This document shows positions 46,546 through 59,324 of a DNA stretch of 64,000 nt, one piece after another. How positions within the stretch are numbered: the stretch's first letter is position 1; every line of letters begins with the position of its first letter. Both the position numbers and the translations under genes were made by a program. Source of the DNA: Polytrichum commune (Eukaryota > Streptophyta > Polytrichopsida > Polytrichales > Polytrichaceae); assembly GCA_950295325.1 (NCBI GenBank), contig OX485806.1, positions 17,114,001 through 17,178,000 on the forward strand. The letters run 5' to 3'. A model generated the notes under the pieces. It did not search any database, had not been told where the DNA came from, and saw only the letters and a list, made by a program, of their open reading frames with translations.

Positions 46546-47182
46546 CATTGAGTTGGATTTAGCGTGCAAACGAAAGATGTGAAGCATTCCATCAAATGTG
46601 TCTTGCCTAAATGAATAAGTATCTTGAAATTTTGACATGTGGCAGTCTTACATTGATTAAGACTCACTTAACATCTATAAAGATGAACCATGAGGCACCT
46701 TGTGGTACATCCATGTGGTTACAAGAACATTTCATTAAAAAACTTGCCAATCTAAATATCCCAAAATCAAGCATTGAAAACCCCATGAAAAATACACACA
46801 AGAATGCCATCAAATACCTCGTCCTACACAACAACAACAACTTGACAACAAACAAGCACCCGTTCCCCCTCTCAATGAACTTGGGATAATTATTACACCA
46901 CCAAAGCCCACCTCCCAAAGGAGGCATAACACCTTACGATACATCATTGACAACCGTGATCAGCATTAGGCCAACGGGCTCACATTCACACCGGTACCTA
47001 GATACGGACGTTATTTTTCTTTCTTTTCTTACATTTATGTGGTCAAAACTAGCAACACTATCATTGATCTTCACAAAACCAGTTCAGAGTTAATATATTC
47101 TCAATAATCCTTCAAATTTCAATAATATATTCAACCAAATCCTCTTTAGATTAAGTTTTGAGTGGCAACAAAACAAGAGATA
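46546..47182. other. Intergenic DNA, no gene supported
   Basis: An open stretch of 92 codons at 46611-46889 is Asn/His-rich with no motif, and is probably chance. Confidence 0.35.
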
Positions 47183-48123
47183 CCGTAGGTTCATAGCTGG
47201 TTCGACACATGTTAGCCGAATAATTAATTAAAGTTCAAAAAGTTGGTTCGGCACCTAAAAATAGTATATTCATATTTTGGCAATTTTCTCTTTTAATTTT
47301 TAAAATTTCAGCTTAAATTCATTTTAAATTTTCTATTTAAGCTTATATCTTGTACATCTCTCTTGCATTGAATGACAAGTAAGATGTGAATGAAGAGTTG
47401 AGAATGCTCTGTGCTTTATGCAAGTAGAGTGGAGTTGTGTTCAACAATGCATATGGGATATGTAAACTTTGAGGTGAAGCACTGAGTTAGACTTCATTTT
47501 TATAACACGCATAACTTTTGCATAGAGTCTTCAATTGACATAAAATTTGTTGGAGGTGAAAGATTACTTGATTTCTAAACTTTTCTTAGACCAACAAAAT
47601 TCCAAAAAAGTTGATCTTCTATGCACAAATGAGCTCCGAAAAACTGTTATGAACGCATTTTAATTTTTTGATCTTTACACGGCTGCAATGTTTTGTCCAT
47701 ATCTTTTGCATAAAGACTTATTTTGACACAAAACTTGTTGGAGGTGGAAGAAGGATTGATTTCTCAACTTTTGTTAGTTGGACAAAATTCTATAAAACTT
47801 CATCTTCTATGCTCAATTGGACTCCAAAAATTTGTGCACAACACATTTGAAAAGCCTCACCTAGAGTCTTGCTACTTCTTAACCCATATTCTTTGTGGAC
47901 TAATGTAAGTGAGCTTGATTACAAAAGGAGCACCTTCTCTCTTTCAAAATTCACATATGCTTCCACTGTAAGTAAAACTCTAGTGAGAAATAAAAATTTC
48001 TTACTTTCTGGCAATTTTGAAAAATAATTTATTTTATATTCGGCAAAAAATGGCAATAATATTCCAAAAATTCTGACCTTTTTTTTTAATTATTTAGTGT
48101 CGGACCAGCTATGAACCTACAGT
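47183..48123. mobile_element. Inverted-repeat element with an internal duplication
   Basis: The left end GTAGGTTCATAGCTGGTTCG matches the right end read inward (GTAGGTTCATAGCTGGTCCG), and both are followed by ACAC within a few bases. Total length is about 940 bp. Inside, a unit of about 150 bp is present twice (about 47510-47660 and 47695-47845). It shares TTGTTGGAGGTG(A/G)AAG, AACTTTTNTTAG and CATCTTCTATGC-type blocks. No transposase frame. Target-site duplication not resolved, so the superfamily is open. Confidence 0.65.
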
Positions 48124-48229
48124 TTACAAGCCAGTGGAGAATGGCATCATCAACTGTATCAGAAGCCTTCTTATATTTCTCATATGGTAAATACAGTAAC
48201 AAATAAACCTTTTGAGCGTTGCAACACAA

Positions 48230-48670
48230 GACATCGATTAGCACATGCTTGGTTGGGCATATAATGTAGACGTGCCTAATTCGGTTATGTTTCTTATTAG
48301 GACATCTATATATTGAGTGGTATGTGGTTAGTTGAGGCTTAAAGATTGCATATAAAAATTAATTTTTTTAAAACACGTGTTCAGAAGAGATTGGATTACA
48401 AACTCAAAATATGATAACCATTATAGATTAAATGATCAACATGATTGGGGGGGGGGACATATATGAGATTTTAATGAGCACAAGAATTTTTTCCTTTGAT
48501 AATGGATAAGATATTCATATAAGCTTTCAAAATTACGAGGAAAGTGGTCAATGCCTCCATTTGGATTTGTTGACCATCTTGTACTAATTGCATGTTTCAT
48601 TTCATAGGAGAAATGGTTGAGTTGGAAAAACAGCCATTGAAAACTCGTCTACCTTAGCTTTCCGTGTGTA
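48230..48670 (+). repeat. Dispersed repeat R2, copy 5 (best full copy)
   Basis: Runs from GTAGACGTGCCTAATTCGG (about 48268) through GAGTGGTATGTGGTTAGTTG and CAGAAGAGATTGGATTAC. It continues through a G-run, GAGGAAAGTGGTCAATGCC and TTGTACTAATTGCATGTTTC. It gives the uninterrupted form of the site where the pogo-like element sits in copy 1. Confidence 0.7.
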
Positions 48671-49639
48671 GGAAAACTTGAGGGGAGGGAATAAGGGAAT
48701 ATATATACATCATTAATATGCTCCAATTGGAATAATGCATGTATTTTGAATGTACTCATTATAGATCCGTTACTTTTTAACACTCTTAACTTTAAAACCT
48801 TAAACCCCTCCGTGTGACACGTTGAGGCTCAAATAGGTATCTTGGACCTATAAGGATTAAGGCGCATGCCCTCTCCACAAGCACTTCAAACTACACAAAC
48901 ATTTAGGGTTGTTGAACTGAATCAGGAACCGGGTCGTCTAATTTGATCAGCACACGAGTATCACGAAGATGATTCTTCAAAGGCTCAAAATTGCAATCAA
49001 GAAAATCCACGCCAAACATATAAGAACCGAACATGAAGTTCTCTTTCTTTTTAAACAATCGTACAACCACTCCCAACTATCTTCACTGCACAACTACTAA
49101 TACACTTGTGAACATATAGTCCAATCTCATTACGATGCTTGTCTTTTTGGTGTCCATTCTTAACTAGTAGCCTTGCCATAAGATACACCACGCTTATACT
49201 CAAAATATGCTTGTCCGAATATGAATACCTAGTGAGGCCCACGTACTTTAGGATTGGTTTGCCAGTTGGTGCATTGAGCTCAGCTTAATGGCGACGTTAG
49301 TAATTATATACTCTCCTAAATGAAACTGTACCAGCTATTTGTGGTCCATATGTGTCTCTCTCTCCAACAGTCCCCAAGTACAAGTTAGTAAGTTAGATAA
49401 AAATCAAGAGGCCGCAAGGGGTCGCGTGACTTGAAAGAGTTCTAATGTCCACTGCGGTACCTTCCTTACTTGGCACAATTTTTTTAAATTTTTCTCTTGA
49501 GTGAGGTGCCACATGCCACGCAATGGTTGGCTTAAAAAGATATATGATTTTTTGGCAAGTGACGTGACTAAAATGATAAAGAACTCGGGTGTTTACCAAT
49601 GTTGGTCCGGTATATTGGTGAATGCATGGTATCATCAAT
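48671..49639. other. Intergenic DNA with a short inverted R2 piece
   Basis: Contains an inverted R2 fragment at 49075-49245 (complement of TTGGACTATATGTTCACAAG and of the TATTCGGACAAGCATATTTT region). Otherwise nothing recognised. Confidence 0.4.
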
Positions 49640-49950
49640 CAACATCAGTAAACAATATCAATGAACCTACCGTGGATATCAAAAACTACGATGTTTATAC
49701 AAATATCAATATTTGGTGGGTTGTCAAGGTGAGAGAATCTTTATGTACACAAGTTATAATTTGGGGCAATAGCATTCTAAAGCGTATTGATACTAGGGCG
49801 ACTTTACCTAGTCACAAAGGTTCTTGCATGACATGTAGACATGAATGGTATTGAACCAAAAGTACCTTCAATATCCATACCCTACGAATGTCAAAAAAAT
49901 TGTGAGATCCTCATCATAGATACTTAGGTGGTATTATATATGTATTTATA
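49640..49950 (+). repeat. Direct duplication, copy 1
   Basis: Shares with 50330-50640 the blocks GGTTCTTGCATG/GGTTCTTACATG, TTGATACTAGG.CGA.(C/T)TTACCTAG, CATTCTAAA and GAAATCCTCAT/GAGATCCTCAT. Diverged, non-coding. This copy lacks the MITE found in copy 2. Confidence 0.55.
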
Positions 49951-50329
49951 TACATAAAGGACGATACCAATCCCACGCTACACTAGATACTATATGTGGT
50001 GTCATTAATTATATTTGTCTTGCTTAACACTAATTGTAAACCGCCCGTGTATCGTCACAAACACTAAATGTAAACCCAACATTGTTTGTCATTCCTTGTA
50101 TACTTTTGCGCATTACAGATTTACAATGTTGCAATTGTCACTTACTAAGTGATTTTTCATCCAAAAGTCAATCATCCATGACAATATTTCACTACAATAA
50201 TTGGCATGGACTTCACCCAACTTTCAATCAATTGTGACAGCTAATGTAAAGTTATCAACAAGAAGTGTCATTCAAAAAAGTTACCACATTGACATAAATA
50301 CCATATGGCACTAATACAATATCTAGTGT

Positions 50330-50640
50330 AGTACTTAGCTTACAAAATGGTGTATGGTGGGTATTTGAAGGTGAAGAACTCTTGGTATACCCGAGTCATT
50401 ACTTGGGTCAATACCATTCTAAACCATCTTGATACTAGGACGATCTTACCTAGACATGAAGGTTCTTACATGGTACTCCCTCCACCCCAAAACGATTGTC
50501 CTACCCCCCGAAGTTTTGAGACAATCGTTTTGAGACGGAGGGAGTATATAAACCCGAGTGATATCGAAAACCAAAGTATCTTCAAATACATGTACCACAC
50601 TGCTATCAAAAACTATGAAATCCTCATGACATGTAAACCC
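50330..50640 (+). repeat. Direct duplication, copy 2, carrying a Stowaway-like MITE
   Basis: Counterpart of 49640-49950, interrupted at 50476-50544 by a small MITE. Confidence 0.55.
50476..50544. mobile_element. Stowaway-like MITE, 69 bp, complete
   Basis: CTCCCTCCACCCCAAAACGA at the left pairs with TCGTTTTGAGACGGAGGGAG at the right. TA lies on both sides (50474-50475 and 50545-50546). CTCCCTCC termini with TA duplication are the hallmark of Stowaway elements (Tc1/mariner). Confidence 0.85.
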
Positions 50641-50644
50641 CCAA

Positions 50645-51467
50645 TGTCATTGTTTTTTAAATAAATAAAAAACACAACACCAGTCCAACACTGGACTTAA
50701 GCTTGCAATAGAATGTAAGTTACAAAACGTTTGTCTGGCACTAAAATCTCGGACATGTTAGCAGGCAGAGTGCGACAAGAGTTGTTGGGTTGTCACTGGA
50801 AATTGAAGAGATTCGGCCATTGAAGCCATGGCTTGTGATTCATGTGCCCCTGCCTGCTTATATATCATCGCCACTTAACTTATTATTGTATGTCATGTGT
50901 GACACGGGCACAGAGGGAGCAATTGCACTTGTGGCAGGCTCCTGACATGATTTTGACAGAGAACATAAAGAATAACTTATTCATTCAAATCAGTGCAATG
51001 AATTAAGTTGCGCCAATATGTATGGAGCAGGCTATGGCAGTTGGGTTACGTTACGGTATTTGCAAGTGATAACTTAAGTATCTTCTTCTTATAGCATAGC
51101 AATCCAGCCCACGTGGGAACGCTATTTGCAGGTGCCAGAATGCTCCCACAAATCTCCCCCCTTCCCCAAGAAACCTCTTCAATGAGAGCCTGACATACGA
51201 GTGCTCAATTTTATATGTTTATATGAAAGAGGGGAGTGCACATAGCACCCCCACTCATGGAGCCCCAATGGAGCCTCTAACGTGCCATCGCTTTTTGATT
51301 CCTTTTTTAACCCTTGAATGCTCAAGCAGCCCGAAATGGGTCGCCACCTAACGATTTGTTGGGTGTGCAGTTCGCTAGGTGGCAATCTACGTGGATGGAA
51401 AGGTATCTATTGGTGCAGGGCGGTGTCCATGACCATGCGGTCCAAAATAACATATGAAAACCTCGTA
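50645..51467. other. Intergenic DNA, nothing recognised
   Basis: No gene and no matched repeat. GC content rises slightly over 51240-51440. Confidence 0.4.
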
Positions 51468-51943
51468 CAGTAATCTCCCGCTTAAGTATGCACTCGTCTA
51501 AGTATGCATCCTAGTTAAGTGTGCGATTCTTTTGGAAGTGAATCGGGGTTCATACTTTATTGGTTGAACATGTCATGCAAGGTCATTTGCCGTGGATGCA
51601 TGAATTTTTTTTACGCTTGACATTCAATGTCAATTCATTAGCGTTTTGTTGAAACGTCTCAAACAGTCATCGCAATCCATCACTTATATGTACGGCTTCC
51701 GTTTGAACACTGGAGCAAAGCAATTGGAGGAGAGTGTTGTGTAGAGCTTCAAAGCCCTTGAAGTCGGTGGCACTTTCATATTCAACAAATGTCTCGATAC
51801 GCTAGATTTCGGTCAAGCGGGTTGCTCAGGTTTCGTTTGTTTCCCATTGCGATTCATCAAATTAGAGGGTCTAGAAAACAATATGAGTAAAGTGCGCACC
51901 AACGGCTCCGGTTCAAAGTGCGTACTTAAGCAGGAGATCACTA
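51468..51943. mobile_element. Tigger/pogo-like inverted-repeat element, decayed
   Basis: Left CAGTAATCTCCCGCTTAAGT and right (read inward) TAGTGATCTCCTGCTTAAGT agree at 17 of 20 positions. Pairing continues into ATGCACTC/ACGCACTTT. TA precedes the left end, while the right duplication is unclear. At 476 bp it is non-autonomous. The CAGT start and TA target suit the pogo/Tigger group. Confidence 0.6.
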
Positions 51944-53190
51944 TTATACTCCCAACATGTAGGTTTTTTTGGTTGGGTTGGCATTGCTTATTTTGGGAGA
52001 TAGTTCCATGTGTTACTCAAATTTAGGAGCCAAATTAGGAGCCAATGCCTTCCACATGTGATGCCCGATTTGGGTGGGTTTTTCCCCTCATGACAAGTTG
52101 GTGGTTCCGCACAACTTGACTGGACAAATTTGGAAAAAACTTAGTGCACATATCGTTTGCTCCATGAAAAAAGGGAAATCTCCCAAAATGACCTCATGTG
52201 GCCCCTTCAACTTTGAGGGTGACAGACTTCATCTAAATTTGTTCAAAACAACCCAAATTTATGGGAGTAGCTCATTTGTCATCCACGTAATATATTATGG
52301 CAAAGTTTCCAACTTTTTATAATTTTTGGCATGACCGAAATGGTCATGAAACCAAAAAAGAGTTTTCTCTAGCTATCCCTTAGATGAAGGTCATGTTCAT
52401 ATATCAAATTGACCTGGCAAATGTGGTCCGATTGACTTCAAATTTTTTCTCATGAAGCATATGTGGTGGTATAGTTCACATCCATGTGGTTGGATTTGAA
52501 GAAAACAAAGCCTATTTTGCTACAAAACAAAAACAAAAATCAACATAGGTGCTGGAGGTGCCCAAAAATGGAAAATGAAGGCTTGAGTGTTCAGGGGTTA
52601 AGGAAAGGTTGAGGCATCTATAATTGATCAAATATGGGAGTTTGCATTTGTTTAGGAGGTGTAATAGGAGGGAGTTTTTTTTCCCCTTGCAAATAGAAAC
52701 AAACTCTAAGGATAATGCTTTCATGAATATGGAAACTTTTACAAATTTTGAAGTGGTAAAGTTAAGGTAACACATAGTCAATCTATAGGTTAACCCATAA
52801 CCACTCATCTAAATTCTACTGCTTGGCTACGACAATTATCAAAATCATTACGAGGGTAATTAATCACAAGTTGCCACCACATACACCTCAACTCCGCTTG
52901 CCTAAAAAAAATAAACATCATCCATGTTGGCATTACATGACCCTAGTGAAGAGTTAAATGGACGTGGTTGAGTACGGATGCCTCGACCTTAGATGGATTT
53001 AAGTTTACTATTGTTTTTTACTAATCTCTTCCTCCAAGACATGAAACATGTGATTATAGTTGAACCACCTATTCCTGATCAAGACCCCGTTGGAATCTAT
53101 ACGGTGCCATAATTTCGATCAAGTTGGGATTGATTTTGGTAGTTTCCTTTTGTAGGTATATAAATTAAGGTTCCACATTTAACAATGTCT
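51944..53190. other. Intergenic DNA, no gene supported
   Basis: Open stretches at 52074-52322 (plus) and 52512-52808 (minus) have no recognisable domain. The segment near 52970 (GGTTGAGTACGGATGCCTCG) resembles the DNA just beyond the LINE tail at 32610. Confidence 0.35.
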
Positions 53191-53290
53191 AAGGGTTAGT
53201 TTCCATGTAGGTAGCTTGCCCACCATATTCTAGTGCAATTCTAGATGCCACCATGTGGGTGGGCAACCTACGTGGAAACTAAACTTAAGT
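53191..53290. repeat. Small hairpin MITE, ~100 bp
   Basis: GGGTTAGTTTCCATGTAGGT followed by AGCTTGCCCACC pairs with GGTGGGCAACCTACGTGGAAACTAA at the right, giving arms of about 30 bases around a 33-base centre. Likely Tourist-like by size, but the target-site duplication is ambiguous. Confidence 0.65.
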
Positions 53291-53581
53291 CTCCACTTCG
53301 GTTATGGTATCACCAAGGAACTAACAATGTCATAACACATGTCCCTAGTTTTGAGTGCTAAAGTGAGGAGGAATTTGTCTCAAAATGAGAAGTTTTGGCA
53401 AACTCTAGACACTCATAATGTGTTCGGACCAACTTTTGGCTTTAAAAATGTAAAGTATTTTCAATTTAAGGATTAAAATTACCAAAAAAAAAAATTACAA
53501 TCCTCTTGATTTGTATATTTCCACATGGGAGGGTTTTGCACCACCTTACACTTCTTAATCTCTCAAATAATCCTAAAACTC

Positions 53582-53617
53582 TAGGGGGTAGGACAATCAT
53601 TTTGGAATGGAGGGAGT
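53582..53617 (-). repeat. Half of a Stowaway-like MITE
   Basis: TAGGGGGTAGGACAATCATT followed by TTGGAATGGAGGGAGTA is the complement of the left half of the 50476-50544 element with a few changes. The other half is missing. Confidence 0.7.
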
Positions 53618-53624
53618 ATATTTT

Positions 53625-53715
53625 TGGTACATGTTCTTGAAGTCACACCGAATTACATATCATTCAAATATAAGTGTCCATTCAAGACATGTAACAGAAT
53701 TGGGCACATCTACCT
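53625..53715 (-). repeat. Dispersed repeat R2, copy 7 (inverted fragment)
   Basis: CATTCAAATATAAGTGTCCA and AATTGGGCACATCTACCTC are the complements of the left part of R2. The Stowaway half at 53582-53617 directly abuts it. Confidence 0.6.
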
Positions 53716-55284
53716 CAACGCAAGGTCGCATATAGTTTGGTTGGTTTGTTTTATGCACACCATCAAACTAACACAAACTAACAAACAAAACACATACAAC
53801 ATGTTAAGTGGCCGGGCGAAGCATTAATATATAGGGAAGGACAATAAATGGGAAAAAAAAATTAAAACAACTTAGTGGAGGCTGCAAATTCTAACATGTA
53901 TAACAAATTTGTGAGTCTTCTTCAAGATAGGATGGGACGGGATCGACATGTGTTCCAAAAGAACACAAACCAACGATGAAGACATCCCAATTGTTTGTTC
54001 AATAAACGCAAGAACCTAGTGCGAAAGGGGGAGGGCTTGACGTGAAGTATGCACATCTATAGGACTAGTTGTAGTCCATGTTGTGTCATTAGTTGTATTT
54101 ATTGGAGGTGTAGGTGGAGGGACAATGTTTTTGCCTTGCTCCTCCACTATTTTTCCCATGTTTGTGTTAAGGACTACACGTTATCCCAAAAATCCTTAGT
54201 CGTTGCTCCTGGTGGCGTACTTCCTTCCATTGCCTTTCGCTCCTTCTCCTCTCGTTTTTTTAAATCATTTGCCAATCATTATGCCATATTTGTAGCTTCT
54301 TTGCTACAATATTAAATGAATGAATTAACTTGTGGTATGTACAATTACGGTGAATACAATTCAAGGATTGCTACCATATGAGCAGTGCACAGTAGTTTGT
54401 GAATAACGAGCAAGAAAATGTTCATGGTTATACATGCACTAGTATCCAATAACCGTGGTATTTTGACTTAGAAAGTTTACTTGGGCTCACATTAAATGAT
54501 AGATTATGCAAATGCTAAATTCATAATTCTTGAACATTTGAATTTAGGTATGGAGTTTCAAAATGAAGACATTGTGTACAAACTATGCAACTAGTGAGCC
54601 TTGTCATTTAGCCTCCACTTTATGTCAGGTCAAGTATTTGTTGACATTTTCTCGAAATTGAAACAACCACTCTAACACCGAATATTTATCCAACTGAAAC
54701 CTAAGCAAGGCATATGTTTCCTCATCAAATACCTTCATATTGCTATAAGCTCAACAAAATCACCCTCCATAGTGAAGATCTTCCCTTATGTTGCCATCAC
54801 TCAACTCTGACGCAACTACCCCAATGGAAGCACAATGATGGATCACAAGCCCTCGTGTAAAGATCATCGTAAATTACCTAGACAAATCCTATATGGATTA
54901 GTTACAAGTGATCCCAACTTTAGGTTGACTACCTCCAAGTCATAATTATGTCTTATGGCGCACATCTAAACTCTTGTGTCAAGACCTTGGACTCTATGCT
55001 GACCCGGGATCACAAGCATGAAGAGGAAGATGACTAGTTATGAACATTGGGATGTTCATTCTTTTTGGGCATATGGTGTTGTAATTTTTATCCAATATCA
55101 TGAAGCATGTGTGCAAAATTAATCTTACTCAACATAAATTCAAAAATCCTTATTTCTAACTCCTATAAAATGTAAAAATTGCATGGTCCACATTTAAAGT
55201 CTATCTACCATACTTGTAATAAAATTACATATTTTGACGGTTCCTTGATTATATGGAAGTCTCTTATAAATTTAATTTCAAATA
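53716..55284. other. Intergenic DNA, nothing recognised
   Basis: No matched repeats. The 88-codon open stretch at 54049-54315 has no motif. Confidence 0.4.
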
Positions 55285-55520
55285 TATCCTCCCTATATTA
55301 GACCGCACATTGTTTATAAAATGCACTATGTGACCTACAATATGCGCTCTATGTTTGTTACCTCTATAAATGTTAGAATCCCACGTGTGTTAACATATTT
55401 CTTTTCTCCTACTTGGGGAGACTACAAAGACATTAAGCGTAACTTGAATGTCTACTCCTCTCTTTGTAATTTGCCCTCTATATTTGTTAACTTATTATCA
55501 TACTATATAATACCATATAA
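55285..55520 (+). repeat. Decayed relative of the pogo/Emigrant-like element
   Basis: ACCTCTATAAATGTTA at 55360 and CTCTTTGTAATTTGCCCTCT with ATTTGTTAAC at 55460-55495 resemble the left subterminal region of 5962-6585 (CTTTGTAAATTTGACTCCAT with AAATGTTAAC). No right terminus found. Confidence 0.4.
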
Positions 55521-58500
55521 TATATCACATTGTATAGAACTTCAAATAAACCTCATGTTAGAAATAAAGAAGTCCATGATATTGATTGCAAGTCCTTCTC
55601 AAGTCTTGTCAACTTAGTTTGCCCTAGTTACTTGAACCATAGTGTACCAATGCTCAAATTCTTGAGAATGTCGCTTTTGATTTTCAAATTTGTAGGTCAA
55701 ATTGCATACCATTAGAAAGCTATTGAATAGACTATTCAACCAACAATACAATAAATATTGCATTGAGTGTCGCTTACTATTTGGATTTACACAATGCTAT
55801 ATTCTATATTGTTAATGCAATTTTTATCAAGTGAAAATGTTAATGTTCTATAATACCCAAACAACCAATTTGACCTTGTTGGTAAAAGATATATAATAAA
55901 TATTTATAGCATTGCATAATTCCAAATAATAAGTGACACTAATTACAATATCTGCTCGGGGAGGTGACTATTGGAACTTTAGAAAATGACATGAGATTTT
56001 TAGAAAAAAATTATAAATTTGTTAGATCTACCATAGCATTGGAAATATGTCCCCTACATGGTTGTATGTAAAATAAGGTGGTGGATAATTCCTTCATTTT
56101 AGTAACTAGTAGAAGAAGAAAAAAGGTCCTTGACATAGGATTCCCCTAAAAGTATGTAGCATAGCCATTAGATTAATTATGGGTTTGACTACTTGGATGA
56201 AAAAATGTTTAGTTTCTATTCAAATTTGAATCAATCGCGCTAGTATGGAGGGACAAGTTGTGGGATTTTTTTGGGGAAGGAATGTGTTGGCGCTCCCCAA
56301 CGGCCATTGGGTTTTGCAATGGCGTTGAACATGTGGGACCTCGCTTGATGTTTATAACTTGACAACCTCCATTGTCACCCTCAATTGCTTCCTGTGATCA
56401 GTTTGGTTTTGTCACAACCTCGATTCTTGATCATCAAGCTCACGTTTTTTCTGAGCATTTTCAAGGGTTTCTTTCATGCATGTTGATGGTGCAGAGTGGT
56501 CACTTCCTTTGCAATATTTTTCGTGTGTATTTGATTTAGGGTTTAGCTTTCATGGTTCGTATTTTCTTTGTTGGTTTTGTGATTACAAGTAATTTTGGGA
56601 GTTTTGGTATGGTCTTGCAAGGTTTGAATTTAGGGTTACAATTTGACATGGGAATGAAGAAGACCAAGGTGTATACACTCACTGATGAAGGAGCATCTCC
56701 AAAGTGCATTAAAATTATGAAAGGGGATGATGAAGAATCCTTAGATGACCTAAGAGTGCCTAGGGAGTTGTCTCCTAACCCTACACATTGTAAATGTTTG
56801 TTACAAGGTTTGAATGGGACTATAGTTGAAAGCGTTTGTGAATACAATTCAAGTAAATCCTTTTTATTTTTTGTATTTAGCTTTCTTGTATTTGAATGCA
56901 ACTTTATATTTTTGGAGTAAGTAGTTGTGCAAAATTTAATGTCTTGTCATAACTAATTACATTTCTTGTTTTGTTTTATCCGTGTTTACAACTTGTCTAT
57001 GTTAGCTTGTACATTTTGTTATCTCCGTTTTTTTGATAAACCCTTTAATTAGCACCCGAGTGCTCTTGGTTGTGTTTTGAATGGTACTTTGTATGGTTTA
57101 GGATTGGTATTACTAATTGAAACCTAATGAAAGATAATTTGAATGATATGGAATGTTTGTTGTTCCGATAGTTGGTTTTGCAATGCTATAGTATTCCATC
57201 CACTATTTGGTACTTCTACAATTTATTTAAAAAAAAAGTTGTGCCAAAAGTTAGCCTATCTTAAAATTTAAAATAAATTTAAAATATGTCAAAGTAGTTA
57301 TTTATCTACAAATAGGGAGGGAAAAAATATCAAGAGGTGCATAAATATCCCCCCATTAAATACCCCATTATTGCACGTGGTTACAAAATGTAAGGGGGGT
57401 GTGATCGCTCTAAGAATATTTGGTCTAGTTTTGTTGAATTCCAACATGTAATGAATGAGTTACAGTTGGGACATGCTTTCATGCCAACAAGCAACTTTTG
57501 CACTTAACCATAAGAGGATGGACTTGCAAAAAGTAGGACAAGGCTCAAAGCAAATGGCATAGGTGTGGGCAATAATTGGTGAGGCGTTATGCAACAATAT
57601 TGTCCTTGAAAGGCTAACAAAATGGGTAAATGTGATAAAAACATAACAAATGAAAATGTTGATGAAAGCCTTGGTTCTTGATGCTTCCTCTATACCTAGG
57701 GCCGACACTCCTAGAAAATTAGGTACTATAACTGCGGCCAAGATAGGGTCTTTTAAACGATGCTATCAAGAAAATTGAAGTGGTTTCAAAATAAAATAAG
57801 CCCCACACAATATGTGACTTTGAGTTCAAAACATTAAATTAAATTAATATTATTTCTAGGATACCATGATATAAAAAAATCAAAAGGGTTAAAGTGTATA
57901 CATTTCCTTGCCCCGCCCATAGTGGATGAAAATTTGTCAATGGAATAACAAAAATGATTGAAGAACGTTGGATGATGGGTTTACGCAAGCAAAGTGGAAG
58001 AAATTTGGTTTAGGTCATGGCATTGTATTTTGAGAGTTTGATGTATGTGAATAGTGAGATTGGTTTACGATCCTTGACATTCCCAAACCTACCAGCAAGA
58101 TCATTGTAAACTCTCCCAATTTCGAGGTGGGCTTTCCTTAATTTCAAGTTTCTCTATCTTCTTGTGATTCCACGAGCTCTTGGCTACGGTTCTTAGGCTC
58201 TTGTGATGCAACCTCCAATTCTTGATTGGCCTCACCCTCCTTTGAAACCTCACCAATTTCCTTCTTAGTTTACGTAGTTGAACCAAAGTCCTCTTCCAAA
58301 GTGGCATATGAATCCACGTTTGAGTTTTCGTCCTTGATGTCCTTCTTAAGCTTAGGTCTCAAAACGGAATATGTAGAAAAAACGTCCATAAATGTTGCCT
58401 CTTTGCTTTATGTTTTGTGTCCATCAACAACAAATGCTACGTGATCCTATGTGTACGAGTCAACTCCATCATTGGCATTGCCTTTAGTAGTTGTCAATAT

Positions 58501-59324
58501 ACTTTGAGAATGTGAATTGTTGCTATTGGGCAAGAGACTCGTGCATCTATCCAAGGTTAAAAGAAATTGTTGCACTTTAATAAAGACAACATTTCAACTT
58601 GGAAAACCCTTTCCTATGTTTTTTTTAACTTTATGTTTATGAACACACATTTATGCCTTAGTTTGTTGGCATCTACAATTTGTATATGTTCTAGTAGTTT
58701 TGTGTTGGTACTAGTACTTTGCTTTTTGGCCAACACTTAATGTTTGTGATGAAAATCTTCTCACATGAATAAAAAATGCAATGCTTAGGATTTCCATCAC
58801 CATGCTTGGGGATGTCATCAGCTTATGTTTCCACAATAAATGCATATCATGTTGCTCTTGAGTGCGTATTAGTTTTGTGTATGTATGTCTTGTTTTGCGG
58901 CTTTATGAAATTGCTTTGAGGCTAAACTGGAGTGCAATGAATTATTGACTCTACCTTTTGAAATGGTTTTGAAATGAGCCCAAATTTGGCCTTAGTTGGA
59001 CAACCAACTAGAATTGTCCATGTATGGGGGATAATCACAAGGCATATCACTCTTTTGACTAGCCACTTGTTGATTTTTAATAAACACGTGGTACATGAAA
59101 TGACAAACCCCAACCTTTCAAAGCAATCGAAAGGTACTACTAAATATGCCCAATTGGAAAATCACCTACTTGAATAGGTGATTTAATTGCTTGTGAGCAA
59201 GATAACACCCCCCAAAAAATCATAACCCTCACCGCACATGGTTCCCATAAATCACACTAAGTGTCAACCCCGTGCCTTCATATGCCAACCCAACACTTCC
59301 TTTGGACTTCCCTCCTTCAACTCA
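55521..59324. other. Intergenic DNA, no gene supported
   Basis: The longest open stretch on the plus strand (56552-56920, 122 codons) has hydrophobic ends and a hydrophilic middle (GDDEESLDDLRVPRELSPNP). It could be a remnant exon but has no recognisable family or clear splice partners. A SINE-like or LTR signature was not found. Confidence 0.35.

Noticed and set aside
56552-56920. 122-codon open frame
   Set aside because: No motif, AT-rich hydrophobic ends typical of chance translation, no promoter or splice context. Kept only as a remark.
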